Positions 26,526 to 34,829 of a stretch of 64,000 nucleotides of DNA are shown piece by piece. Every line of letters starts with the position of its first letter. Positions within the stretch are counted from its first letter, which is position 1. The translations under genes and the position numbers were made by a program. Under the pieces are notes generated by a model that was not told the origin of the DNA, searched no databases, and saw only the letters and a program-made list of their open reading frames with translations. Location of the stretch: NCBI RefSeq assembly GCF_000968375.1, contig NZ_CP009933.1:62001-126000 (forward strand), written 5' to 3'. The DNA is from Clostridium scatologenes. Lineage in GTDB: Bacteria; Bacillota; Clostridia; Clostridiales; Clostridiaceae.

Positions 26526-27516
26526 AGTTTCCCCATGTTCTTCCAAAGCTTTCCCCTCCTTGCAGCTTTTTATAATCATCAACAAAATCACTGTTAGTTT
26601 TAAAGTTATGAAAACCGTAATAACTTTTGTGTTTTTTATAATTATTTAAATAATTTATGACCTCCTTTTCATCTCTTAAACCTTTATTTTTCCAGTTGTA
26701 AAGCACTTTTTCAATATATCTCAAATTTTTGGCATTGCTTTTTAAGGCCTGCTTCATTCCAAGAATAATTAAGTCCTTGGAATTAAAGTCCTCCATAAAA
26801 TTTTTTAGCTGGTCAATTTCATAAGGACTGGCACAGCTTATATTGTTACTGTAAAAACTTACAACATCGGTGAACCCTTCTTCTTCTTTTTTTAAGTAAG
26901 TCTCTGTAGTAATCTCTGGTATTGGTTTATTAAAATAGGCATTATCCATTTGACTTTTTGACTCAATGGAAGAAGGAGAAAGGTACTTACTGCTGGACTT
27001 ATTTACATCATCTAAATTTTCATAAACTTTATCATTGTTGTAATAAATATTTTGCTCCATAGAAATTTCATTTGATTCTAAGTTATCAGGAGCTTCTAGT
27101 TTTTTATCATCTTCAAAAGTTTCAGATGAATTTTCACCTGGACTTCTTTTAGTGTCAATTGTTGAATTAGTACCATCTTCAAAAGAATCACACAAACTTT
27201 CAAGTTTTTCATAATCTATGGTGTACCATTTAGTCTTGTCCATTTTTGATTTATTGAAGTTAGAGCTTAAAACTACTCCTGCAGTTTCAAGCTTTTTTAT
27301 AGCTCTTATTATGGTCCTTTTACAAAAAAAGCTTATTTGATTGTGCCAGGCTTCATAGCTGTTATAAATCCAAGGTCTGCCATTTATTATGTGAGTGCTT
27401 TTTAAAAGCCAGTAGTGAATTTGCTGGAGTATTATACTTTCTGTAATTCCAAAAATCTTTGCAAGCTTAGGCTGAAAAACCATAGTGATTTCATTTTCTA
27501 AAAGTACTTTTTTCAT
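26413..27516 (-). CDS. DnaD-like replisome organiser protein
   Basis: 367 aa. The N-terminal winged helix (about 1-115) begins with a region seen in phage and plasmid initiators (I-T-E-S-I-I-L-Q-Q-I-H-Y-W-L and N-S-Y-E-A-W-H). A long low-complexity Ser/Asn/Glu linker (about 120-215) follows. Then a DnaD-type helical domain (about 225-315; F-Y-S-N-N-I and Y-I-E-K-V-L-Y-N-W) and an acidic Tyr/Trp-rich tail. It would recruit the DnaC-like loader encoded just downstream. No integrase, portal or capsid gene is near, so a whole prophage is not supported. Confidence 0.8.
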   Translation of the reverse strand: MKKVLLENEITMVFQPKLAKIFGITESIILQQIHYWLLKSTHIINGRPWIYNSYEAWHNQISFFCKRTIIRAIKKLETAGVVLSSNFNKSKMDKTKWYTIDYEKLESLCDSFEDGTNSTIDTKRSPGENSSETFEDDKKLEAPDNLESNEISMEQNIYYNNDKVYENLDDVNKSSSKYLSPSSIESKSQMDNAYFNKPIPEITTETYLKKEEEGFTDVVSFYSNNISCASPYEIDQLKNFMEDFNSKDLIILGMKQALKSNAKNLRYIEKVLYNWKNKGLRDEKEVINYLNNYKKHKSYYGFHNFKTNSDFVDDYKKLQGGESFGRTWGNYEKSWGYNSETEEKEFGKYEREDETTEWYQGDMEGLI

Positions 27517-27573
27517 AATTAACACCAATCCTTTATTTATATAGTTTGTATTTTTAGTTAATAGGTAAGAGGG

Positions 27574-27751
27574 AAGAATTAATAGTTAATGTGGATTTTT
27601 TTCCGTTACACTACAAAAAATCTTTAATTAAGTTTTTGAAGAATCGTTTTGCTAAAGCAAAACATTGCTGAGCTTTTACTTATATAAATTTAAAGATTTT
27701 TGCGGCAGCTAAAAATCATCCTTCACTATTAACTCTTCACTATTAGTTCTT
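27574..27751. repeat. Palindromic MITE-like element
   Basis: About 178 bp between the DnaD-like and sigma genes. The left end AAGAATTAATAGT and right end ACTATTAGTTCTT are inverted copies. Further in, AAAAATCTTTAA (about 27615) pairs with TTAAAGATTTTT (about 27690), and the centre carries GTTTTGCT-AA-AGCAAAAC. No reading frame inside. The right end supplies the stop codon of the sigma gene, suggesting insertion at its 3' end. Confidence 0.65.
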
Positions 27752-28343
27752 AACTAGAGAAGCTATAAACTATTTGTTTTAGTTTCTCCAGTGCTCTTGC
27801 ATGTCTTTTCTTTGCAGCTGAATATTTTATATTTTTAAGCTCTGCATATTCCTTTAAAGATTTTTCCTTAAAATAGTGCCAGCATATAATTTCTCTAAAG
27901 TTGTCAGGCAGACTTTTTAAAGCTTTTCTTAAAGTTTTTACCTCTTCTTTTAGTAAAATATCCTCTTCCACATTATCAGCACTAAGAAGCATGTCCATGA
28001 ATTCAGTGTCTTCATCTATAGTATTATTTAAGCTAAATTCAAATTTTTCTCCATTTTTCTTATTTAAATAACTTCTAAGTTCATTGTTTGCAGCATTTTT
28101 AATAGCAGTAGCCGCGTAGGTTGTGAAAGCATTTTTATATTCACAGTTATATTTAAATACAGCATTAATTAAAGATATAGCTTCTATTTGTATTAGATCT
28201 TCTATTTCGTACCCATTTATGTAAATAGAACTAGCAGTTTTATACATAAAGCCTTCAAAGTTTTTGATTATGGCTTGAAGAGATGCTTTATCTCCATTTT
28301 GGGCCTTTTTTACTAAATCTAGAAGCTGTAATATTATAAGCAC
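27750..28343 (-). CDS. Sigma-70 family factor (region 2 + region 4)
   Basis: 197 aa. Region 2 is at about residues 20-90 (Y-E-I-E-D-L-I-Q-I-E-A-I-S-L-I-N-A-V plus the F-T-T-Y-A-A-T-A-I-K-N-A motif) and region 4 at about 130-190 (L-P-D-N-F-R-E-I-I-C-W-H-Y-F, then Y-A-E-L-K-N-I-K-Y-S-A-A-K-K-R). Regions 1 and 3 are reduced, as in ECF-like or SigO/UviA-like factors. The GTG start overlaps the end of the preceding sigma-like gene by 10 nt, implying coupled translation. Its stop lies in the end of the palindromic element. Confidence 0.82.
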   Translation of the reverse strand: MLIILQLLDLVKKAQNGDKASLQAIIKNFEGFMYKTASSIYINGYEIEDLIQIEAISLINAVFKYNCEYKNAFTTYAATAIKNAANNELRSYLNKKNGEKFEFSLNNTIDEDTEFMDMLLSADNVEEDILLKEEVKTLRKALKSLPDNFREIICWHYFKEKSLKEYAELKNIKYSAAKKRHARALEKLKQIVYSFSS

Positions 28344-28978
28344 CCCCCAATAATACAGGCTACAAATAAGAACAAACTATGTTTCAATTCTAATAAGGAT
28401 TTAATTTTTTTGTACTCTATTTTTTTACGCATTCTGAAAAATGTGGATCTTACAGTGGAATAATTTATGTTATGAGTTTCAGCAAAATATTTTAGTTCTT
28501 CCTTTTTATAAAAAACACATATAAACAACTCAATTTCTGAAGGTTTTAGCTTACGATTTAAATAATCCATTAAATCTTTATTAAATAAAAATTCATTTAA
28601 AGCACTATCTTCTTTATAGATAAAATTTTTTTCTACATAGGCTAAATCGTTTTCGTCATCTAAATATTTAATTATAATTTGAGAGTCACAGTTATTTCTA
28701 ATGGTTTTTCTTAAACAATTTAATATAGTTTCATATATATAACTTTTATAGTTGCTTTTATTGTTTCCATTAAAATTCAAAGTTGCTTTAAAAATTGACG
28801 TAAATACTTCGCTTTCATAATCATGCCAATATTGGTTCCCATAAGCTTTACCAATCTTTTCATGGTATTTTTTTATAATGAAGCCTTCACAGTATTTGAA
28901 CAGCTTTTTAAAGGCTTCATCGTCTTTGGACCTTAATCTTTTTAAAAAGTTTTCAAAATCAGTTTCGTAAGTAAGCAT
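28334..28978 (-). CDS. Second sigma-like protein with hydrophobic C-terminus
   Basis: 214 aa. N-terminal region 2-like helices (D-D-E-A-F-K-K-L-F-K-Y, then W-H-D-Y-E-S-E-V-F-T-S-I-F), and a region 4-like helix-turn-helix at about 140-185 (L-K-P-S-E-I-E-L-F then Y-F-A-E-T-H-N-I-N-Y-S-T-V-R-S). The last 14 residues (L-F-L-F-V-A-C-I-I-G-G-C-L) are hydrophobic and might touch the membrane. Paired sigma-like genes next to a YvrJ gene recall the SigO/RsoA/YvrJ locus of B. subtilis. The start at 28978 has GAGAGG upstream. Confidence 0.75.
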   Translation of the reverse strand: MLTYETDFENFLKRLRSKDDEAFKKLFKYCEGFIIKKYHEKIGKAYGNQYWHDYESEVFTSIFKATLNFNGNNKSNYKSYIYETILNCLRKTIRNNCDSQIIIKYLDDENDLAYVEKNFIYKEDSALNEFLFNKDLMDYLNRKLKPSEIELFICVFYKKEELKYFAETHNINYSTVRSTFFRMRKKIEYKKIKSLLELKHSLFLFVACIIGGCL

Positions 28979-29194
28979 ATTATTACCTCTCTTTCTTTTT
29001 TTACCCTTCAATAGCTTATTTCCAATTTGTGAATAAAATGTTGCATACCTATTTTACTTATTTTTACAGCTTTTTTCTACAATATGCTGAAAAGTTGGCA
29101 TTATATGAGGATTATTTGAAATTAAGAAAGAAATATAACTGTTTTTAGTGTTGAATTTCTTCTATATAGGTAAAATTATGAGAAAAATATTTCA

Positions 29195-29234
29195 AAAAAA
29201 ATTCTGATTGATTTATTTTCAATCAGAATTTTTT
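29195..29234. terminator. Terminator after the YvrJ gene
   Basis: Stem AAATTCTGATTGA/TCAATCAGAATTT with a 7-nt loop and A/T runs on both sides, so it can act in both directions; placed 19 bp beyond the YvrJ stop. Confidence 0.85.
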
Positions 29235-29252
29235 GAAGTTGATTATTTTACA

Positions 29253-29426
29253 TCAGGGATCATTTGATTTTTTTTCATTTCTTATCATTTGGTTTATAGC
29301 ATTGGATAAATTATTTATGCTGCAAGTTAAGTTTTCCATTTTGCTTTCAATTCTTACTAAGAGGTAAGCAGATACCGCAATGGGAAAGCCTACGTTGCCT
29401 ATTAAATTTACAAGATTCATGTCCAT
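29253..29426 (-). CDS. YvrJ family small protein
   Basis: 57 aa with the YvrJ pattern: an N-terminal hydrophobic helix (residues about 5-24: L-I-G-N-V-G-F-P-I-A-V-S-A-Y-L-L-V-R-I-E) followed by a polar helix with N-L-S-N-A-I. SD GGAGG lies 8 nt before ATG. In B. subtilis YvrJ is part of the SigO (YvrI)/RsoA regulon locus; function unknown. It clusters here with DUF2922, DUF1659 and two sigma-like genes, a set that recurs in clostridia. Confidence 0.85.
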   Translation of the reverse strand: MDMNLVNLIGNVGFPIAVSAYLLVRIESKMENLTCSINNLSNAINQMIRNEKKSNDP

Positions 29427-29500
29427 GTTAAAAACCTCCAGGTTAGTATAAAGCCATTTAGTACAGTATTTTCAAAATTTAAATGATAAAGTAGAGAAGA

Positions 29501-29538
29501 AGCTGCCTTAAATGCTTACTTATGAGCTTTAAGACAGC
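29501..29538 (-). terminator. Hairpin between DUF2922 and YvrJ genes
   Basis: AGCTGTCTTAAA pairs with TTTAAGGCAGCT (one mismatch) on the minus strand, followed by TCTTCTCT. It may reduce read-through from the DUF1659-DUF2922 pair into yvrJ. Confidence 0.5.
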
Positions 29539-29569
29539 TCCTTTGTTAGTTATAAATTTGAAATTTTGT

Positions 29570-29788
29570 CTATTTTACTGCTAGGCTGGAACTATTTCTT
29601 TCTACTATGTGGGCTGAATCCTTTGATTTTAAATCCAAACCACCGGATGTAAATATGTTTTTAGCTAATATTACATCCATAGCTGCTTTAACTTCAGCTT
29701 CAGTGACATCTTCTTTAACATTATTTAAGGTTATGGAAGATTTTTTGCCTTCCTCATTTAAAAAAGTCATAGATAATGATTTTGCCAT
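29570..29788 (-). CDS. DUF2922 domain protein
   Basis: 72 aa, typical DUF2922: M-A-K-S-L-S-M-T-F-L-N-E-E-G-K-K, a beta pair with I-T-L-N-N-V-K-E, then a helix E-A-E-V-K-A-A-M-D-V-I-L. Small soluble protein of unknown role, nearly always next to DUF1659. SD GGGGG lies 7 nt upstream. Follows DUF1659 by about 60 nt on the same strand. Confidence 0.9.
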   Translation of the reverse strand: MAKSLSMTFLNEEGKKSSITLNNVKEDVTEAEVKAAMDVILAKNIFTSGGLDLKSKDSAHIVERNSSSLAVK

Positions 29789-29848
29789 ATTAATACCCCC
29801 TTAGTCTTTTTATTATTTTGGAATAGTTGAGTGTTTAATTTTTGTAGT

Positions 29849-30073
29849 TTAAGCGTTGGTTATTCCACTCTGGTCTTCTCTTACAAGTTCGTTTAAAGTT
29901 TTTCCAAGCAGCTTTTCAAATTCCTTTGATACATCAAAAATATCCTGGTCTGCTGCTGAAGTTTTCACCTTTGAAAAACTTTGTTTTTTGATTACATCCT
30001 TTCCATTTTTGTCTACACCATCCTTGTACTTAAGAATCATTGCAGTTTCAAGCTTTGTTGCTTTTGCAGCCAT
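29849..30073 (-). CDS. DUF1659 domain protein
   Basis: About 74 aa, typical DUF1659 (K-A-T-K-L-E-T-A-M-I-L-K-Y, Q-S-F-S-K-V, L-G-K-T-L-N-E-L-V-R-E). It forms a pair with DUF2922 of unknown role. The start at 30073 lies 9 nt after AAAGGAG; the ATG at 30082 overlaps this SD. First gene of the small-protein cluster that includes yvrJ. Confidence 0.9.
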   Translation of the reverse strand: MAAKATKLETAMILKYKDGVDKNGKDVIKKQSFSKVKTSAADQDIFDVSKEFEKLLGKTLNELVREDQSGITNA

Positions 30074-30328
30074 GCTTATCATCTCCTTTCACTTAATATA
30101 TAGGTTGAGTTTTTAAAAAGGAGACAGAGATTTTATGTAGTTTAGCAATTTATAGCTACTTTCATAAATAACTACATTCATTTATTAGAAATTTAATAAG
30201 TTAATTTTGGCAAACGTGTGTTTGTGTGTCGAAAAGCTAAGTTTTCTATACTAATAAGTAAAAAATTGAAAATAAAGTAAAAACATTATATAATTAGGGT
30301 GTAATATAAGGTGAAAAGGGGGACAAAT

Positions 30329-31216
30329 ATGAATTTAAAAAAAAATATAAACAAATATTTAATTAGCCTTATTACGATTGTTTTTTTGTTCACAGGGGTA
30401 GGGTGTTCTGATTCAAGCAGCTCAAGTAATTCAGGTGCTCAACAGAATGCTGTAGCAGCAACGCAAAAACAAGAAGAAACTAAATCACCTATAAAATTAG
30501 ACAAAGCAGTAGTGACCAAGCATGTTGATGGAGATACTGTTTATGTAAAGCTAGAGGATGGTACTGAAACAAAGGTTAGATTTATAGGCGTTAATACTCC
30601 AGAAAGTACAACAAAACATGAGCAATATGGAGAGGAAGCTTCTAATTACACAAAATCTCAGATTTTAGGAAAGACAGTATATCTTGAGAAAGATACAAGT
30701 GACACTGATCAGTATGGAAGGCTTTTAAGATATGTTTGGTTAGAGCAGCCAAAAGAAATAAATGAAAATGAAATTAGAACTAAAATGTTCAATTCCGTTT
30801 TGGCACTAAATGGATATGCAGAGCAATCCACCTATCCACCAGATGTGAAATATGCTGATTACTTTAAAAAGTTTGCTGCAGAGGCTAGACAAAATAGTAG
30901 AGGTCTTTGGGCTATAAATCCTAATGGAACTACCAAAGGTGATGGAATAGCAGCACCCAATACATCAACTAGCAGTAGTAGTACAAGCAATGTAAGTAGT
31001 TCTTCAAATAATAGTAGTGCTGCAGTTCAACAGGCTCCAGCACAACAAACAACTCAAAGCGATAATCAAACTGCAACTGTTTATATAACTAGAACAGGGG
31101 AGAAGTATCATGCTGCAGGTTGTAAGTATTTAAGAAAGAGTCAAGCTGCTATAAGTTTAAGTGATGCTAAAGCTCAAGGTTATGAACCTTGTAGTGTTTG
31201 TAATCCACCACAATAG
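30329..31216 (+). CDS. Exported thermonuclease-like (SNase) protein
   Basis: 295 aa. Signal sequence with hydrophobic core I-S-L-I-T-I-V-F-L-F and C26 in G-V-G-C-S, a lipoprotein-like but atypical lipobox. A Ser/Asn-rich linker is followed by the SNase domain (about 55-195): H-V-D-G-D-T-V-Y-V, R-F-I-G-V-N-T-P-E-S, Y-G-E-E-A and Y-G-R-L-L-R-Y. In S. aureus nuclease the N of V-N-T-P is an Asp calcium ligand; catalytic Arg and Glu are kept. After a Ser-rich spacer the C-terminus has H-A-A-G-C-K-Y-L-R-K and C-S-V-C-N-P, a small metal-binding-like domain. ATG 30329 follows AAGGGGG. Confidence 0.88.
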   Translation: MNLKKNINKYLISLITIVFLFTGVGCSDSSSSSNSGAQQNAVAATQKQEETKSPIKLDKAVVTKHVDGDTVYVKLEDGTETKVRFIGVNTPESTTKHEQYGEEASNYTKSQILGKTVYLEKDTSDTDQYGRLLRYVWLEQPKEINENEIRTKMFNSVLALNGYAEQSTYPPDVKYADYFKKFAAEARQNSRGLWAINPNGTTKGDGIAAPNTSTSSSSTSNVSSSSNNSSAAVQQAPAQQTTQSDNQTATVYITRTGEKYHAAGCKYLRKSQAAISLSDAKAQGYEPCSVCNPPQ

Positions 31217-31535
31217 CAAAACAAATTGTTAACAACTTGTTAACGACTACAGGGAGTCGTTGCGAAGCCTGGGATGAGCTTGCTAATTCTAAAGCAATTT
31301 ATCTATTCACACTTAATGATTGCATGGAATGATTCAATACATGCAGTAGCAAATTCGCTGCGCCCATAAATATCCTAATAAATACTGAAGAGGAAGAAGT
31401 TAAAATAATTGATAAGATATTTATAAAAACATAGAAATAAAAAGTTTTTTTGTGATATAGAAATGCAATTTATTATTAATAAAAAATAATTATTGGTGTA
31501 ATTTATCACAATAATGAATAATAAGGGGAATTTAC
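31217..31535 (+). other. Intergenic region with a possible coding remnant
   Basis: 319 bp between the nuclease and the defence-like pair. Holds a hairpin AACGACT/AGTCGTT (31242-31261), more GC than its surroundings, and a frame 31264-31434 broken by one TGA (31330), whose product has protein-like composition (A-W-D-E-L-A-N-S-K-A, later E-E-E-E-V-K-I-I-D-K-I). No SD or family match; it may be the tail of a lost gene. Confidence 0.35.
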
Positions 31536-33566
31536 ATGGAACTAATATACATATGGATTGAGAAATTTAGAAATTACGAAAAGAAAGGAGTAGCTTTAAG
31601 CGATAAGTTTTCAGTTAAGTATAATACAGAAACAAAACGAGTAAATCTGAAAAAGAATAGAAATGTTTCAGCTTTTCCGGAATTCATTTCTAATATCAGT
31701 GCTATTGTTGGTAAAAATAGTGTAGGAAAAACAAATTTTCTTGATTTAATAGGCTTAAGAAAGCCTGATAGAAACAAAAATAATGCTGAATTTGAGGTTA
31801 GATATAAGAATAGAAATAAAAATAAATGGGGGTTCCTAACCAATTTGGATATTGAATCTGAAATTAAGAATTCCATATACTTTTTTATATATTACTGGGG
31901 AATAGATACTTTAACAGGTCAAGATTTATTTGTAGTTGAGGGGAATGACATAGAAAGCTTTAGTGATATTTTTGAACAACACGAAGAGATAAGTGATGTA
32001 TATTGGAGATCAAAGTATTGGTTTGCTTTTATATGTTCATATGAAAATGACAAGTTTATTTATAAATATAAGGTGAATGAACATCTTGATTATTATAAAG
32101 ATACTAAAGAAGATAAAAGATATTCTGATTATGTACCAGAGCAAGATAAATATGCCATTATTAATTTTAGAAATGACTTTAATGAATTATACTATGACCA
32201 ATATCAGAGTATGAAAGACTCCGATGATAGCTATATACATATACCTAGAAGAAGTGCCTACTTCAATTCAAAGCTACTTAGTTATAAAATTAAAACACTC
32301 CATGATATTATGCAAAATTCAAATAGAAGTATGTATAAAGATAAACAATATACTATCAAAATATATTTTAATTCAACTAAGAATGATTCTTTTATGGACG
32401 ATGAGGAAAGGTTAAAGTTAAAACATACTTTTGAAAAGGTACATAAAAAAGATAAGGCTTTAATAAGAATTCTTGAATCATATACAAGATTTTTTTATTT
32501 TAGTTTTTATAATGATAAGTTTTGTTCAGAGGAGGACAAAAATAGTTGTAAAAAATGTTTAGAGAGTTTATCTATTAAAAAGGAAACTTTAGAAGAATAT
32601 ATTGAGTATCACAAAAAGGCTATTGAGTTTATTACATCATCATATAAGATTGATGAGAAAGAGTATATAATTGATTATTACAATGAACTGGTATCAGTGC
32701 TGCAAAAGAACATTGATAATATAACAATAACTGAAGAAAGTATAAAATTTTTACTTGAAGAAGATAGTGATGTAATTAAATTTACTAAATTAGTACAAGT
32801 TATATATGATTCTAGGTATGAAGAACCATTTTCACCTTTTGGCAATTTCTTTTATAAATATAAGGTTTATTACTTAAGTGATGGGGAAGATGCTTATCTC
32901 GGACTTTATGCATCAATAAATGAACAAATAAAATTGTGGACTAGATCAAAAGAAAAGTTTATATTGCTTTTTGATGAGCCTGAAATAAAAATGCATCCTG
33001 AACTTTCCAGAAATTTTATTAATGATTTAATTAAGTTTTTAAATATTATAAACAAAGGTAATCAAAAATTTCAAATTATATTGACTACTCATTCACCATT
33101 TATTCTAAGCGATATACCAAAGATGAATGTTGTGCGTATTGAAAGATGTGATGATGGGAGAGTAAAATTAGATACTAATAATCTTAATACATTTGGGCAG
33201 AACATTCATGTGATGTTAAGAAATGATTTCTTTATGCAATCAACTATTGGCGAGTTTGCCAAAACACAAATAAATAAGGTCGTTGATTTTTTGAAAAATG
33301 ATGGTAAATGTTCAGATAATATGACAGCTGAAAAAGCTAAATATATAATAGATAATATTGGAGAACCTATAGTTAAGCATAAACTTGAAAAGATGTATAA
33401 TGAGATTTTTCCTAATTATGAAGATAAAATTAAAAGTTTACAAGTGAAGCTATTTGCTAAACAGAATATTGATAAAACAGTACTTATAACATTAAAACAA
33501 CAGTTAGAAAAGACACTAGAAGGAATAAATGATACACTTCAAAGCGAGGATGAAGAGAATGATTAG
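31536..33566 (+). CDS. AAA family ATPase, PtuA-like (Septu-type defence)
   Basis: 676 aa. Walker A is near the N-terminus (about 57-64, G-K-N-S-V-G-K-T), then a long insert with many aromatic and charged residues. The C-terminal part has the ABC-like signature region (Y-L-S-D-G-E-D-A-Y), Walker B L-L-F-D-E-P-E with M-H-P-E, and the switch T-T-H-S-P-F-I-L-S-D. This split arrangement is the AAA_21/OLD-like ATPase used in Septu, Gabija-like and retron effector systems. The HNH gene overlaps its end by 8 nt, the hallmark of PtuA-PtuB pairs. SD AAGGGG lies 9 nt upstream. Confidence 0.85.
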   Translation: MELIYIWIEKFRNYEKKGVALSDKFSVKYNTETKRVNLKKNRNVSAFPEFISNISAIVGKNSVGKTNFLDLIGLRKPDRNKNNAEFEVRYKNRNKNKWGFLTNLDIESEIKNSIYFFIYYWGIDTLTGQDLFVVEGNDIESFSDIFEQHEEISDVYWRSKYWFAFICSYENDKFIYKYKVNEHLDYYKDTKEDKRYSDYVPEQDKYAIINFRNDFNELYYDQYQSMKDSDDSYIHIPRRSAYFNSKLLSYKIKTLHDIMQNSNRSMYKDKQYTIKIYFNSTKNDSFMDDEERLKLKHTFEKVHKKDKALIRILESYTRFFYFSFYNDKFCSEEDKNSCKKCLESLSIKKETLEEYIEYHKKAIEFITSSYKIDEKEYIIDYYNELVSVLQKNIDNITITEESIKFLLEEDSDVIKFTKLVQVIYDSRYEEPFSPFGNFFYKYKVYYLSDGEDAYLGLYASINEQIKLWTRSKEKFILLFDEPEIKMHPELSRNFINDLIKFLNIINKGNQKFQIILTTHSPFILSDIPKMNVVRIERCDDGRVKLDTNNLNTFGQNIHVMLRNDFFMQSTIGEFAKTQINKVVDFLKNDGKCSDNMTAEKAKYIIDNIGEPIVKHKLEKMYNEIFPNYEDKIKSLQVKLFAKQNIDKTVLITLKQQLEKTLEGINDTLQSEDEEND

Positions 33567-34548
33567 GATAGATATTGATTCAAAGATTGACGAAATAAAG
33601 AAGAATCATAAAAATGATTTTATGGATGCTAAAACAGGTGAATATACTAGTATAAAAGATGCCTTGAATAATTTGAAAAAATATGGTAATTTTTATAATT
33701 TTTTTTGTGTTAATAATAAGCTATCAGATAATAAAATTGAAAAGTTACTTACTATATCATCTAAATCTAGAATGATTAAGTATATTAAAGAAATAGATGA
33801 TGCCATACAAGAAGATACTATGAAAAATAATAATAAAGATAAAATTTTAAAGGATATAGAGAATGAGTTTGTAAATTTATTTAAGAATTTTTCAAACAGA
33901 AATTGGGCAGTTGATTTTTTAAAGTTAATAAATGTAAGAGTATGTCCATATTGTAATAGAGCCTATACTTTTACAGTATATGAAAAGACAATGGGAAGAA
34001 AGAGTAAGGCTGAATTAGATCACTATTTCCCAAAAAATTTATATCCATATATGGCTATTTCAATATTTAATATTGTACCTAGTTGTAGTCTATGCAACAA
34101 AGGCAAAAGTAATAATTATGTTACAATAGATGCACAAAATATCCTTTATCTATATGAAGAGGGATTTGATAATAAAATAAATTTCACATTAAGTTCCAAA
34201 AACTTTAATTATATATTTGATTTATCTAGAGAGTTTTCTATAAAGCTTAAGTCAAGTTCAAATAAGTATAGTAGTATAATAAAAAGTTATAATGATGCAT
34301 TTAAAATAGACCATTTATATAGTATGCATAGTGATTATGTTCAAGAAATAATACAGAAAGCGATTGTTTATAATGATATTATGATTAAAGAAATTTATAC
34401 TCAGTATCCCAATTTATTTGAATCAGAAGAAGAAGTAAAACAAATGATTTTGGGGAATTATACTAAAATGGAGAACCTTGGTAGGAGGCCACTTGCAAAA
34501 TTGACTAAAGATATATGGAGTGAGCTAAGAGAAGATAAAGAACTATAA
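33559..34548 (+). CDS. HNH endonuclease, PtuB-like
   Basis: About 329 aa. Helical, charged N-terminus; HNH site in the middle: C-P-Y-C-N-R (zinc), L-D-H-Y-F-P-K (catalytic His region), and N-I-V-P-S-C-S-L-C-N-K-G-K (Asn/zinc). A helical C-terminal tail of about 130 residues contains many Tyr and Ser. In Septu the ATPase and HNH protein assemble into a complex that cleaves nucleic acid during infection. Of three in-frame ATGs (33529, 33550, 33559) the last has GAGG at proper distance. Larger than the smallest PtuB proteins, so a divergent type. Confidence 0.83.
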   Translation: MIRIDIDSKIDEIKKNHKNDFMDAKTGEYTSIKDALNNLKKYGNFYNFFCVNNKLSDNKIEKLLTISSKSRMIKYIKEIDDAIQEDTMKNNNKDKILKDIENEFVNLFKNFSNRNWAVDFLKLINVRVCPYCNRAYTFTVYEKTMGRKSKAELDHYFPKNLYPYMAISIFNIVPSCSLCNKGKSNNYVTIDAQNILYLYEEGFDNKINFTLSSKNFNYIFDLSREFSIKLKSSSNKYSSIIKSYNDAFKIDHLYSMHSDYVQEIIQKAIVYNDIMIKEIYTQYPNLFESEEEVKQMILGNYTKMENLGRRPLAKLTKDIWSELREDKEL

Positions 34549-34829
34549 AAAGTTTTTTATAAAGGTTTTAATTTTACTTTATTATAAAGGTTTAAACATA
34601 AAAAACATACTTTGAAGTTAGCTAAGTTAAATGACTCAGATACGAGAAAATACTAACTAAATTTCGTTGAGACAGTAGCAAGGCGAACTTTTGAGTTAGC
34701 CTAGTACCCTGGGGTTACTACAGAAACTGGAAGTTTATGTTCCCTTTTTATATCCTGCCATTTCTAAAGATAGGAAGCTCTGTTTCCAGAGCCCCTATAT
34801 CAAAAGCACACTTCCACAACACCTAAATA

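Noticed and set aside
29856..30116. Plus-strand frame of 86 codons
   Set aside because: Shadow of the DUF1659 gene, which has a clear SD and family match.
25722..31216. Complete prophage
   Set aside because: Only replication-type genes and sigma-like factors are present; no integrase, terminase, portal, capsid, tail or lysis genes.
31227..31245. Two TTGTTAAC units resembling BirA half sites after the nuclease gene
   Set aside because: They are direct repeats 11 bp apart, not inverted with 14-16 bp between, and lie downstream of the gene.
31536..34548. Retron-Septu with reverse transcriptase
   Set aside because: No reverse transcriptase gene or msr-msd-like structure was seen upstream or downstream of the ATPase/HNH pair.
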